Below, piece after piece: positions 1-10,803 of a stretch of 64,000 bases of DNA. The notes under the pieces are model-generated. The model was given only the letters and a program-made list of their open reading frames with translations, searched no databases and had not been told where the DNA came from. The stretch lies in NCBI GenBank assembly GCA_012064415.1, contig SSNU01000075.1, positions 683,973-747,972 on the forward strand. The letters run 5' to 3'. The DNA is from Gyrodactylus bullatarudis. Taxonomy: Eukaryota > Platyhelminthes > Monogenea > Gyrodactylidea > Gyrodactylidae. The first letter of the stretch is position 1; each line of letters starts with the position of its first letter. Both the position numbers and the translations under genes were made by a program.

Positions 1-1899
1 CCCCAAAGGAATCTAGATTCTCAACACTCAGAGTTCGAATCGGCAAAGAAATTAGTGATAAAATACACAGGGGAGTTATTATTGATTAGTAATTTAAAGG
101 ATATTGTTCTTGAATGTCCTGCTGACCTAAATATGACTTACATCAAAGCAAGCCAAGAATTTCTCCATCAAATTTTCGTCAAGGAAAATATTAAAGAACA
201 AAATGTATTAGCTCGAAGTATTTCTCTTGATAAGACTGTATGCTTCCATAATGTGATGGATGACAACATCAGATCCTCAAGCCAATGTTTCATCCTTCGG
301 TCTCATTATATATCTCAAAAGAATTTCTTATTCTTTTTCCAATTGTCAAACCTTGCAACTGATCACCAACATCTTCGTGTTGTGAAGAGAAAAAGCCTAC
401 CTATTAAGTTCAACTGCCCCACAGTGAATATTAGTGACCCAAGCTCTGTATTACTTCATTTTTTAAACTTCTTGCTTGATTTTGATAGAACTTGTGTTGA
501 AACTACTGCCATATTTATCCATGAACAGTCTCAATATCTTGAAGATGTTGCAAGAGTTTTTCATCTGTTGAAATATTGTCAGTTTTACAAATTCAGGTCT
601 GAGAAATTATCCCCAAAACAACTTCATTGTAGGAAACAAAGTTCCTTCATTACACAAATTTCTTATGAGTCCACAGAAATCATGAAATCCCTTGCGATCG
701 ACAGTAATTTTATGACAGGAATTACTAAAATCGAATTGGGCTCTTACAGACTCAATTCTCAAATTTGTACTAAGCTGTACAATGATCTAAAGTTAAATGC
801 ATCCAAAGTAGACATGAATTGTTCAAGAAATGAGCCAGCTATGAATGAATTCGATGAGATTTTGTTGGATAAAGTTGAGGAAGCTTTAGAAGATCCAGAA
901 AATTATGTGACTCTGACAAAATTCAAGGAAATGGCAATCAAGCTAGCAAAGGATTTAAATATGACTGGTTATAAAGCCTCCTATCCACATCTAAAAAAGT
1001 TTTGCTCGAAGAACAAACTATTTTTCAAAAAAGTAAGTTGTTAACTATGAAAAATCTTTAGAATTTCATTAATTTTTCATTTATTCAGCCCTCCGGTGAA
1101 TCTAAAAGTGTACCAAGTGATTCTGTCGAGAATTTCTATGCATCCTTACCTATTGTCACTAGAGACTATGAGAAGGAAAATATCTACAATCTTGACGAAG
1201 CTGCATTGTTTCTTTATATAGTCAGTCGAAAAATTTTGACCAAGAAGATGAACAATGCCTCAGGGTTCAAAGAGAAGAAGAATCGTGTAACACTCGTCTT
1301 CTGCACTAATTCTCTTGTAGATAAGAGGCCTTTGGAAATTATCCACACAAATGACAGAGACATTCTCAACTATAGATCATCCAAGCGAGGTTGGATGAAT
1401 AAGGATTTATTCGAAAGTATTCTATTGAATTGGAATCGAGAGTTGATTCAAGAAGATAGAAAGGTTCTACTGTTTGTTGATAATGCATCAAGTCATAATA
1501 TTCTGGTATCAGACTTGACAAATATAAGAGTAAGTTTTCTTAAATATATTCTTGTTTATAAAACTAAACTATTGAATTAAGATCGAATATTTGCCTCCAA
1601 ATTGTACATCTGTATGCCAACCTCTGGATGCTGGTGTAATTCGGTCATTCAAGGCAATATACAGAAGAAAATTGAATGAAAAACTAATTCGCGAAGGGAT
1701 CAAAGTCAGCGATATTAGCAAATTTATCAATCTGAAAACCTGTCTACTGATTGCGAAAGAGTCCTGGGACGAAGTCGAACCAGAGATAATTGTTAATTGT
1801 TTTTTGCACACCAAGTTTATACATTCATATCAGGTTCCCAAAAATAATATTGATAATATTGATATCTCTGAACCAATAAAAAGTTATGTATATTTTTGA
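1..1899 (+). CDS. pogo/Tigger-type transposase gene, 5' end outside window
   Basis: Reading frame is open from base 1 with no ATG, so the gene starts upstream. Three exons fit with phase 0 throughout: to 1032, 1089-1529 and 1582-1899, with GT-AG introns of 56 and 52 nt. Exon 1 ends in a CENP-B-type helix-turn-helix (YVTLTKFKEMAIKLAKDL, then YKASYPHLKKF). A similar block lies at its very start (LKDIVLEC...NMTYIKASQEFL), so the DNA-binding module looks duplicated. Exons 2-3 carry the DDE_1 nuclease: D1 in YNLDEAALF, D2 in LLFVDNASSH, D3 in CQPLDAGVIRSF, with 31 residues between D2 and D3, close to the pogo spacing. No stop or frameshift is seen in the ~600 codons visible. No terminal inverted repeat was found downstream, so it may be an active element cut by the window or a domesticated gene. 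Confidence 0.8.
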
Positions 1900-2548
1900 T
1901 AAAAGAAAAAAGGAATGGTTTATTAGAAGAATATAAGGCAAGATTCCTACCTAAATTAAATATAATCCAGAAAGAAGATGTTTAAACATTTGAATAAATT
2001 TACTGTAAATATTCTTTTTTCAAAAAATTAATTTCTATTATGAAAAGTTAAGCTTTAGCCTCCTTCTAATAAGTCGAAATTCTAGATTTCAAATAATAGC
2101 ATCAATAGAGAAAGCAGAGAGAACTAAAACTTGGGTAGAAAAGTTTCCTAATTGCTATCTCGATTTTCATTGGATGTTGAAAAGCTCGAATATAATTGGT
2201 TGTTGAGGGAGGTATATAGAAAAAGCTTTGGAGTGTTAATTTATCGTTGGTCATCATGTATTGAATTAACTGTAGTACGAGTCTCCTCTATAGGTATACT
2301 ATTTTTTTGTTAAAAGGATGTATTTATTTTGATTATACAGGATTTTTCATCAATTTATAGCATACCAAATCGATATTTAAAAAATCCAATTTGAATTTAG
2401 TAATTTTAAATGGATTTGAATGCAGTCGGTATAATAAAATTATTACCCCCGAAAATGTAAACAAAGGTATTAACACAGGAAACCCGTCAATATTAAAATG
2501 TAATGTACTTGAAGGTGTGTACATCAAGTTATTCTTAATTTTTAGAAT
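1900..2548. other. non-coding stretch after the Tigger gene
   Basis: AT-rich sequence downstream of the transposase. Only short ORFs without recognisable motifs. I did not find a convincing terminal inverted repeat for the Tigger gene here. Confidence 0.4.
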
Positions 2549-2680
2549 TTAATTTCTGCTCAATGCAAGTTTGTCGAATTAAAAATCATATTCATCCGTA
2601 TCCTCCTCAAATAATTTTGGTAAGCAATCTGGTACAGGAACTTCAAGAGGATGTCCTATTTCCAGTTTTTCTTTGTTTGT
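2549..2680 (-). pseudogene. C-terminal scrap of the two-repeat protein family
   Basis: On the minus strand this reads ...GHPLEVPVPDCLPKLF then EEDTDEYDF, a stop, FDKLALSRN and a final stop. It aligns with the last ~40 residues of the ORF at 16301-18037 (DCFPRLFDDDTDEYDFEFDK...) and of the gene at 5657-7738 (SDDYDFEFDKLALSRA). The internal stop (TAA) sits where the relatives have GAA (Glu). Nothing upstream continues the homology, because a TA-flanked MITE begins at 2697. This is a dead remnant of a fourth family copy. Confidence 0.75.
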
Positions 2681-2696
2681 GTGAAAAAATTAATTA

Positions 2697-2899
2697 AAGT
2701 AAAAATATTTCTATTGAAAGATCTAAATTTTATTGAAACACGAGTGTTTAGCCCCTAACTAAATATTATCTCGACCAATCAGAATGCAGCAAGTGATTTC
2801 TATACATTTAGATAGGTCTACATAAATAATACTTAATTAGGGGGGTAAATATTTGTGTTTCAATAAAAATAAGATGTTGCAATAGAAATATTTTTACTG
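2697..2899. repeat. TA-flanked CAGTAAAAATATTTC MITE, copy 1
   Basis: About 200 bp flanked by TA. Inverted terminal repeats read AAGTAAAAATATTTCTATTG at one end and the complement of CAGTAAAAATATTTCTATTG at the other. Inner arms share ATTGAAACACGA. The core holds CCAATCAGAATGCAGCAAG. It matches copies at 4259-4460 and 60822-61039 and is inverted relative to the former. The TA target and CAGT-type end suggest mobilisation by a Tc1/mariner transposase. Confidence 0.8.
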
Positions 2900-3124
2900 T
2901 AGATATTTTTTTACTACATTTTTGTATTTTTCTAATATCGAATGTTTCAAAATCAAAGTACTTAGGATTTCACTTTTATAAAATTGTAATGCATTCTACC
3001 AATTAGACATGTAAATGCTATAGAACCATTTGCTCGGTTGGTTCGAGTTGTTATGTGTAAAATTGACTGTAATATAATATAATCTTAAATCTTTTTCCTA
3101 AAAATGCACTTTAAAAATTTTAAC

Positions 3125-4165
3125 TGGCTTGAGATGAAAAGCTATTCGAGATTGAATAACTATAACCATTGGCTCGGTCCTTTCTGATTGGTTATTGTGA
3201 TAACGCAATGTGATTGGCTAAGAGTTTTGGTATAACCAACAAACTAGAGAGGGCAGAGCTGATAACTCGAGTCGTTATGTGTGAAATTGAATGTACACTA
3301 GACGAACGAGTTTAATAGGGTTTAGTGGTACAGATCAAATCAGGAGTATTTTTTCTACAAAATGAGACCAAAAACAGAAAAAATATATAATATTTTTTCC
3401 CAAAAGATGATTTTTTTAAATAATTGGCCTACTTCAAAGTATGACTATTATCAGAAAAAACTGTTTCAACAGTCAAAAACAGGGTGTGTGCTTTCTCAAG
3501 CAACAAAACTCGTGGATAAGTGCAACAGAATACAAAAAATTCGCAGTAAAATGTACTTTCGAATGAATATTTTTCCATCTTTTTTTTAATAATCGAGTTT
3601 AAAAATTTTAACTAATGTGGTTTGAGAATAAGTTTGAATATCATTGTAAAAAGATGATTATTATTTTTGAGGGTAAATACATTTAAGTTACTTTATACGT
3701 AATTAAAGATAACAAAATATAAAAAATTATCGAAAAATTCGCAGTTTAACCAACAGAATGTACTTTATCATTCTATCAAGAGTAATTTTACTGAATTTAT
3801 CTGTAGAAAATTTTTTTCCTTCTTATTCGTAGTTAGTTAAATGGAAAATAAAAATTTAAAATAGTTTATTTTGAGAATTAGATTGCATATCTGCGTAAAT
3901 AAAAAAACATTATCATGATGGTAAAGTATATTTTTATGATTGAAATTTTCAAATCCGTTCGAAATTCAACTTAAAATCATATTAGGAGAATTGAAAAAAA
4001 GGTCTTATTGAAATATTTCGTTCTAGGTGCTAGGTAATATATCCCACAGGAACGTCTTATTTGGTAATGGATTAGCCCATGTCACTGAATGTTACAGCTT
4101 ACTAATGGATCGCACCGAAACTGGTACTAAAGAAACTCACAAAGCATTTAGAAATAATCTAGTTA
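3125..4165 (+). repeat. dispersed repeat A, uninterrupted copy
   Basis: Starts TGGCTTGAGATGAAAAGC and matches 10133-10797 almost base for base, then 12318-12665 with a few differences. It contains two CCAAT-type motifs (CTGATTGGTTATTG, GTGATTGGCTAAG) about 100-180 bp before a 75-codon ORF at 3362-3589 (MRPKTEKIYNIFSQKM...). That ORF is identical in the second copy and I do not recognise it. The 3' end carries ATATCCCACAGGAACGTC, also found at ~52.8 kb. Element class is unknown; no terminal inverted repeats are obvious. Confidence 0.75.
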
Positions 4166-4258
4166 TTATTAATCTAATTATATTCAAGTAAATTTTCAAA
4201 TACGTCCGGAAATCCACTTGAAATCATTTATGAAGAATCTGTTTGTCATATTTAATTA

Positions 4259-4460
4259 CAGTAAAAATATTTCTATTGAAACATCTTATTTTTATTGAAA
4301 CACGAATATTTACCCCCCTAATTAAGTATTATTTATGTAGACCTATCTAAATGTATAGAAATCACTTGCTGCATTCTGATTGGTCGAGATAATATTTAGT
4401 TAGGGGCTAAACATTCGTGTTTCAATAAAAATTAGATGTTTCAATAGGAATTTTTTTCTG
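4259..4460. repeat. TA-flanked CAGTAAAAATATTTC MITE, copy 2
   Basis: Best-preserved copy at 202 bp. TA target on both sides, left end CAGTAAAAATATTTCTATTG, right end ...TTTTTTTCTG. Inner arms contain TTTATTGAAACACGAAT and its complement ATTCGTGTTTCAATAAA. No coding capacity. Confidence 0.8.
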
Positions 4461-5656
4461 TAAATTTAGGAGCCTGCAAGTGTTATGTATCAGGCTATTG
4501 AAAATGGAATTATTTTTTTTTAACTTATTAATTAATTAATTAAAATTATTTTTCATTCTAGATTCCTATTGGATGACAACATCCATATGAGTTCTTCTGT
4601 CTTAAAAACTACTACCAGAAACCTTCTTTTTGCTAACTCTCCCCCTTTCATCATTTCTACTGTGTAAAAAAATGGATTATCTTATAGAAAATTGAATCCT
4701 ATCTCTCAAGAGGGTCATAATGACGGAACACAAACATAAATTATAATTGAGGAATTCAACAATGAAAAAGCCAAATTTTTCTTCATTTTATTCATTGTTC
4801 TTCACGAGTTAAATTTCTTAAATACTGAATGGAATCATTGGCTGTTTCAGATGGTGAAATGAAAACAAATCCCTTGAAAACAAAGGTATTTAACCCCTTC
4901 AAACCCGTTAAAATGCAGCGATCGCCTAAAACTGTTGTGAACTGTCGAAGGGAAGATTCTATATTATTAAAAAATAAGGGTCGAATTTGTGAGCCTGTAG
5001 ACACCTAAACTACCCGACCGATTTTAATGAAATTTTAACCAGTGGTAGATAACCCCGCGGACCATGTTCGTAGGCAAAAAAATCTTTAGATTTGGCCCAT
5101 TCGAACTTTGAATAAATTTTTTGAAAAAATATGAATACGTTCCGTTTTATATGGCTTATGTAATCCATTAATAACATTTGATGTTTACAAATTTTTGTAT
5201 CTAGCTTAATCAGAACCGAAAAAGTGTCTGACCAATCAGATGGCTTTATTTTTTTCGTTAACACGTAAGCTTGCTTCTCGTTGACCCAATTTTAGTTTGT
5301 ATTTCATAATCGTTTTTCCTCTTAATAGATAAAATAAATTTTTTAGTTATTGGTCAATATCAAATGCTCAACTCTTATAAGTTATTTTTTCAGTATTAGA
5401 AAAAATTTATTTAAATATCGATAGGTTGCTTAAAATGATTTGTCATATCTCCTAATAAAATTTTCAAACAAAAATACTTCTCCAATTTTAGATGGCCTTG
5501 CGTAGCGGGTTCCAATCAGCTATTAATTATCAAAATAGCATAAAAAATAAACCTAGAAAGAAACTAAATATTTTCTGAATTAAACAAAATCTTTAAAAAA
5601 ATTTAACGAAATTTATTAATTTCAGCTCAAAAAAGTCGTTCCTGTTATTTTTCGCA
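4461..5656. other. intergenic stretch with one decayed TTAA-type MITE end
   Basis: At 4890 TTAA is followed by CCCCTTCAAACCCGTTAAAA and ATGCAGCGATCGCCTAAAAC. This is the same left end as the complete TTAA element at 36309-36389, but the other end is missing. Two minus-strand ORFs of 70 and 84 codons overlap the stretch (4792-5264). They show no recognisable motif and I do not treat them as genes. Confidence 0.5.
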
Positions 5657-7738
5657 TTAGGCTCTGCTTAATGCAAGTTTGTCGAATTCAAAATCGTAAT
5701 CATCCGATACAACGCTGATTAATCTTGGCATAGAAGCAGGTGCAGAAATGTCAAGAGGACTACCCAAATCTATTTTCTCATAGAACTTAACACATTTTAT
5801 ATAGTAGATAAAATCTAATTTTGTGATGAATCTAGCTAAAACATCAAGAATTTCTCCACCAATGGAAGTAGGTAGTTTGTTCCAAGGGCTTTTTAATAAA
5901 CGATAATTGTACATTCGTACAGCCTCGTCATAGACGCTAAATTTTTTTCCAGTGATATATTTTTGGTCTTCGAGAGATTCCGAAATTATCAGTTCATCAA
6001 TCGTCCAGTAGATGATCCACATGAAGAAATGCATAACGGCAGATATCCAATTGGAAAAACTTCCGCCTTCGAAATGTTTCATATGGAAGACTTGGTTCCC
6101 AGTTTGACATAGAAGTCTTTTAATCTGGATTTTATCATTTTTAATTTGTAATAATTCGTCTGATAATTTGATAAGATCGCTGGTATTTCTCATCATACCC
6201 TTGATATTTTGGGGGCTGTATTTACAGTCGAAATTTAGATTGAACAGCCTCACCAAGTTCAGTTCTTTATCTGATTTCGGAAGGTTTTCAAGAAACTTTA
6301 TAAGAATTTTTACTATCTTTTCAAGTTCATCTCCAAATGCTTGAATTACACGTAATCTCATCAACTTCTTGAGCCTTTCTTCTCTGTCTTTCAGAATTCC
6401 ATAGACTAATTTCCATAATTCATCTGGTCTTTCACATCTTGCTTGGATGACCAAATAAGTCACCCAAGCTCCACAGGTTAAAATTCGATCACACGAAACA
6501 TCCACACAACTGTCAAATAAATCTACGTCACAGGAAGCAATTATCAATTGATGTAGACCCTTTCCCATGTTTTCGTTCAAAACTTGGCCTGATGCTAAAA
6601 TGCTTTCCAACAATCTCTCGTAATGATCTAAGCCAGATTTTTTATCCCTCAAGAAAGAGAGCCAACTTCTCTTCGTATATATGAAAAGTTTCTCAAGAAA
6701 CCTTCTTATATCTTCTCTAGCCATGAGTCCCTCAAAACCGTCGCATACAAATTCGTAGTAAAACTCTCTGGTTGATTCGAAATCAGTATCACATAATATG
6801 TAATTGTAATTGATTTTTCTAATCAATTTGACCAATTTTTTCAGGATGCTTCTTGCAATATCTGAATCTATCTTTATTTTCTCAGGCTGAAAGGTCTTTG
6901 ATCTTTTTCCATAAATTGCTTTAGCAGCTGTCCATGTTTCCTCCTTGATACGTTTCAATGTTATAAGATCCTTGTTAGTTTCCAATCTAGGGATTAGAAT
7001 AATTATGGCCCAATAAACTATCCACATTGCAAAGAAAATCAGGCGTGATTTCTCACATAAATAGTATGTGCCTCTTAAACATATTGTTAAGGATAGAAAT
7101 ATGAAATTATGATTTCCTGTTTGACAGATAAGTTCATCGCCGTTATTTTTGTTTTTTATTATTTGATCCATCAGATTCTTGTATTCTTCCAGTGTTTTTA
7201 AAGTTCTTTCCAATCCTTCTTTGCTATAAATTGCTACATTATCAATAACGAACCCCACCTTTGGGCTATAATCCCCGCTTAGATTTTCAAATTCATTTAG
7301 TAGTGACATTAGAATTCTGAGTACATCTTGGACTATCTGACTTTTATATTTTACCAATAAATTATTTATAACTTCTTCGTAATCTTGCATATTTTTGAAG
7401 GCATTAAGGATTTCCTTCCACAGGTCATCAGGATTTTCACATCTCATATGGATAATTAGAAAAGTTAGCCAGGCTACAACAACCATGACCTCTCGAGTAG
7501 GATCCTTAGCTCTTTTATAACTTTGTAAGAGATTAATGTCTCCGTTGTATGTTACCAGTCTGTAGGAATTCATTCCGACGTCTGGCTCTCTACTATTATA
7601 ATCTTCTAATAAAATTCGTAAAAACCTATTGTAGAATACTAATCCTTGATCTGGATCTTTAAGATATTCCATCATGTGGTGTTTATCAATATCGAATGCA
7701 TAATAAAAATATATATCTAAATCCTCAATACAAGTCAT
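5657..7738 (-). CDS. 693-aa protein of an unrecognised two-repeat family, intact copy
   Basis: Single-exon ORF from ATG (7738) to stop with no lesions. I do not recognise the family. Internally it is two related halves of ~330 residues. Matching segments include AWLTFLIIHMRCENPDDLW with AWVTYLVIQARCERPDELW, LICQTGNHNF with LLCQTGNQVF, FFAMWIVYWAIIILI with FFMWIIYWTIDELI, and an ILxxLxxxIxKxxFxY segment near each end. The two Trp-rich stretches could be membrane-associated helices or buried cores. No signal peptide is evident (MTCIEDLDIYFYYAFDID). The C-terminus is acidic (SDDYDFEFDKLALSRA) and conserved in the other copies. About 35 bp of the 5' flank (around 7860-7895) is shared with the flank of the pseudogene at 26330. 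Function unknown. Confidence 0.8.
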   Translation of the reverse strand: MTCIEDLDIYFYYAFDIDKHHMMEYLKDPDQGLVFYNRFLRILLEDYNSREPDVGMNSYRLVTYNGDINLLQSYKRAKDPTREVMVVVAWLTFLIIHMRCENPDDLWKEILNAFKNMQDYEEVINNLLVKYKSQIVQDVLRILMSLLNEFENLSGDYSPKVGFVIDNVAIYSKEGLERTLKTLEEYKNLMDQIIKNKNNGDELICQTGNHNFIFLSLTICLRGTYYLCEKSRLIFFAMWIVYWAIIILIPRLETNKDLITLKRIKEETWTAAKAIYGKRSKTFQPEKIKIDSDIARSILKKLVKLIRKINYNYILCDTDFESTREFYYEFVCDGFEGLMAREDIRRFLEKLFIYTKRSWLSFLRDKKSGLDHYERLLESILASGQVLNENMGKGLHQLIIASCDVDLFDSCVDVSCDRILTCGAWVTYLVIQARCERPDELWKLVYGILKDREERLKKLMRLRVIQAFGDELEKIVKILIKFLENLPKSDKELNLVRLFNLNFDCKYSPQNIKGMMRNTSDLIKLSDELLQIKNDKIQIKRLLCQTGNQVFHMKHFEGGSFSNWISAVMHFFMWIIYWTIDELIISESLEDQKYITGKKFSVYDEAVRMYNYRLLKSPWNKLPTSIGGEILDVLARFITKLDFIYYIKCVKFYEKIDLGSPLDISAPASMPRLISVVSDDYDFEFDKLALSRA

Positions 7739-7854
7739 GCTTCGAACAGAATTTCAAATTATTGTGAAGAAATAAAAATAATTATAATTTTAAAAGATTT
7801 AAATATGCGTAACGGATATATACGCACGTATTTATAAATTATGTGAAATTCAAA

Positions 7855-7905
7855 AGTAATATAATACAGTTAAAGTTTCACATTAAAGGTATAATTTGTT
7901 GCATT
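7855..7905 (-). promoter_or_regulatory. conserved 5' flank of the two-repeat gene
   Basis: CAGTTAAAGTTTCA followed by TATAATTTGTTGC lies ~130 bp upstream of the start codon. A near match (CGGTTAAAGTTTCA ... CATAATTTGGTGC) lies just upstream of the pseudogene copy at 26330. The shared block may be part of the ancestral promoter or simply of the duplicated segment. No TATA box is assigned with confidence. Confidence 0.3.
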
Positions 7906-7929
7906 ATGAATTGCTGTGCACTAGGGATA

Positions 7930-8415
7930 ACTTTTTAAGAAACTTTTTTCGAAAATTCATAGATGCCTACATAAATAAAGATGCTTTAGTATTTAAGGAA
8001 TTGAGGTGTGAAATTTCTCTTAGATTAAACCTTTTCCCAGGGGCGATGTCAATACAACAAAGTTCTAAAAAAATGCATTTTTTCACGAAAATAAATCCCA
8101 TTACTTTTAAGTAGTGTGTATAATTTCTACAGCAATCCATGGTATTTTCGATTGATTCAAGAAAATATCTGATCTACATGGTTGGCTTGAAGAAATAATT
8201 AGCTTCCAACAACAAAAATTTATTCTAAGATTGATTATTCATAGCTTTCAAAAATTCGAAAATAATTGGTTTATTGACTATCAATACATTTAGATAGGAA
8301 AATCATTCAACCTATTTACAACACACCTAGGACTTTCTCAGAACCTACTAGTGTTATGCATCATTAGAACCGCCTTTAAATATTCTATCGAATGAGTGCT
8401 AGGAGAAAAATTACT
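7930..8415. repeat. duplicated segment, partner of 28080-29085 (inverted)
   Basis: Matches 28080-29085 in inverted orientation over several blocks, for example TTTCGATTGATTCAAGAAAA, TTGGCTTGAAGAAATAATTA and CATTAGAACCGCCTTTAAAT. Here the coding-like part (FFRKFIDAYINKDAL) is followed at once by the downstream block. The partner carries about 150 extra bases between two copies of AAAGATGCTTTA, so this copy probably lost them by deletion between the short direct repeats. No gene is claimed. Confidence 0.7.
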
Positions 8416-10132
8416 TTCAAAAAATATCCCTACTGTGCACGAGATGAACTTTTAAAATCGCTCAGGTCAAATGGATCTAGATAGAAAAATGAATTGAAAT
8501 ATTAAAAATATAAATATTAGAGTGTGGCAATTTTTTTAACACCCAGATGTGCAAAAAGAGATTTTTTCAACGTAAAAAAGTTGCTATTAAACTTTGTGTT
8601 TTGCTTAGATACCCCTAATAGTAATTGAAAATGCTGATTTTTAAATTAGCGCCAACTATTTTCAATAATATCTTGATCAAATTCAATTTCCTGATGAAGA
8701 AATTGAGAATTAGTTGAATTTAATTTAAACTATGCCTATAAAGTCCGATTCGGAAGTCTCAAGCGAAGAAATCAACTTCAGTCCGATATGCTCATTTGCA
8801 GCACCGTTGTTATTGTATCCTTTTTTAACTCAAAATAATTCTACAGTGAACTGTAAGTGAAATTTTCAAGAAATAACATGAGTGAATAACACTGTGTGTC
8901 AAAAAAAATTTCCAAAAAAGTAATAGGGTAAAATCCATTTGTTTTTGATCCAAAATTTCACGCTGATTCCAAATCTGGTCTCAGAATTTAAAAGTTGGGT
9001 TCAGTTTGGGAGATATTGAAGAAAATTGAAAAATGAGAATTTTAGGAAAATTTAGAGTAGTTTTTCGAATAAATTAATTTGAAAAAGCAATTGAACCTAA
9101 TTATAATTAGACTTATTATGTAGAGCAATTAATTCTGCGTCGATTGGTATATAGATCAATATCGCACCTACTCAGAACTGGTGAAAATTTTAAATAAGAA
9201 CTTCAAAGGATCAAAAGATCATCGAAAAAGTCCATTAAAATTTACATTTAAAACAGACTCACGGCTTTACAAAAATGAAAATTCATAGTTTTCTACAAGA
9301 TTCTAGACTGAAATTTTTTGCTCTTTTGATTGAGCATACTTTAAAAGAAATTGGATTCCATCTTTTGGGTCAAATTGATCAGTTTTTATTTCCCGTTTTG
9401 TAATTAAAAATTATAATTATTCAAATGCACGCCATTTCTCATTCATTTTAACCGACAAGTAGCATTGTATTTTCGTAAAATATTTAGATCGAGTTTTTGG
9501 TCAAAATTATCTGAACTTATCCAAGATGAAATTTAGTTAAATCTTTCAGATTTTTCTACTGAGACTTTTACCATAAATTAGTCATATCAGATTCTAGTAG
9601 TTTTCTTGAATAAAGATATATCGAAAATTGTACTGCAAACAGTTGAAGTAAAAAAATTTTCTTTCTGATTCATAAGGAATGTTTGCTATGCTTACTATGT
9701 TTTTTGTGTTCTATATATTGTATACTACACAATAAATAGCCTATCAGATTTCGTTTACTGAAGTTTTATACATTGTATATTTCAAATACACGAAGAATAG
9801 ATCAAGAACATAAATGAAACTTTATCGGAGTTTCTCAAAAGCTGGTGGCTAATGGCCATTGAATTTTAAGTTCCGACTGTACCATGCACATAAGGATAAA
9901 ATTGAAGAATTTCACTCAGTTTTGAAAAAGTCAACTTATCATGAACCTCTTTAGATCAATTACAATTGATTGACTTCAAAAGACATTCAACAGATGAATA
10001 CTTCTGAGTTCAGTTATTCACAGAATACAGTTTTCTAAAATAATATTTCCAATAATGTCAATGATCTCGAATAAACATTTTCAACTTATAATTAATGTTT
10101 GTAAATTTGAATACATACATAATAACTTGAGA
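8416..10132. other. 1.7 kb with no gene seen
   Basis: AT-rich, no ORF of note on either strand, no recognisable RNA gene and no repeat that I could pair within the window. Confidence 0.5.
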
Positions 10133-10803
10133 TGGCTTGAGATGAAAAGCTATTCGAGATTGAATAACTATAACCATTGGCTCGGTCCTTTCTGATTGGT
10201 TATTGTGATAACGCAATGTGATTGGCTAAGAGTTTTGGTATAACCAACAAACTAGAGAGGGCAGAGCTGATAACTCGAGTCGTTATGTGTGAAATTGAAT
10301 GTACACTAGACGAACGAGTTTAATAGGGTTTAGTGGTACAGATCAAATCAGGAGTATTTTTTCTACAAAATGAGACCAAAAACAGAAAAAATATATAATA
10401 TTTTTTCCCAAAAGATGATTTTTTTAAATAATTGGCCTACTTCAAAGTATGACTATTATCAGAAAAAACTGTTTCAACAGTCAAAAACAGGGTGTGTGCT
10501 TTCTCAAGCAACAAAACTCGTGGATAAGTGCAACAGAATACAAAAAATTCGCAGTAAAATGTACTTTCGAATGAATATTTTTCCATCTTTTTTTTAATAA
10601 TCGAGTTTAAAAATTTTAACTAATGTGGTTTGAGAATAAGTTTGAATATCATTGTAAAAAGATGATTATTATTTTTGAGGGTAAATACATTTAAGTTACT
10701 TTATACGTAATTAAAGATAACAAAATATAAAAAATTATCGAAAAATTCGCAGTTTAACCAACAGAATGTACTTTATCATTCTATCAAGAGCAATTTTACT
10801 ATA

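Noticed and set aside
4792..5264. Two adjacent minus ORFs of 70 and 84 codons
   Set aside because: No motif, and one runs across a decayed TTAA MITE end.
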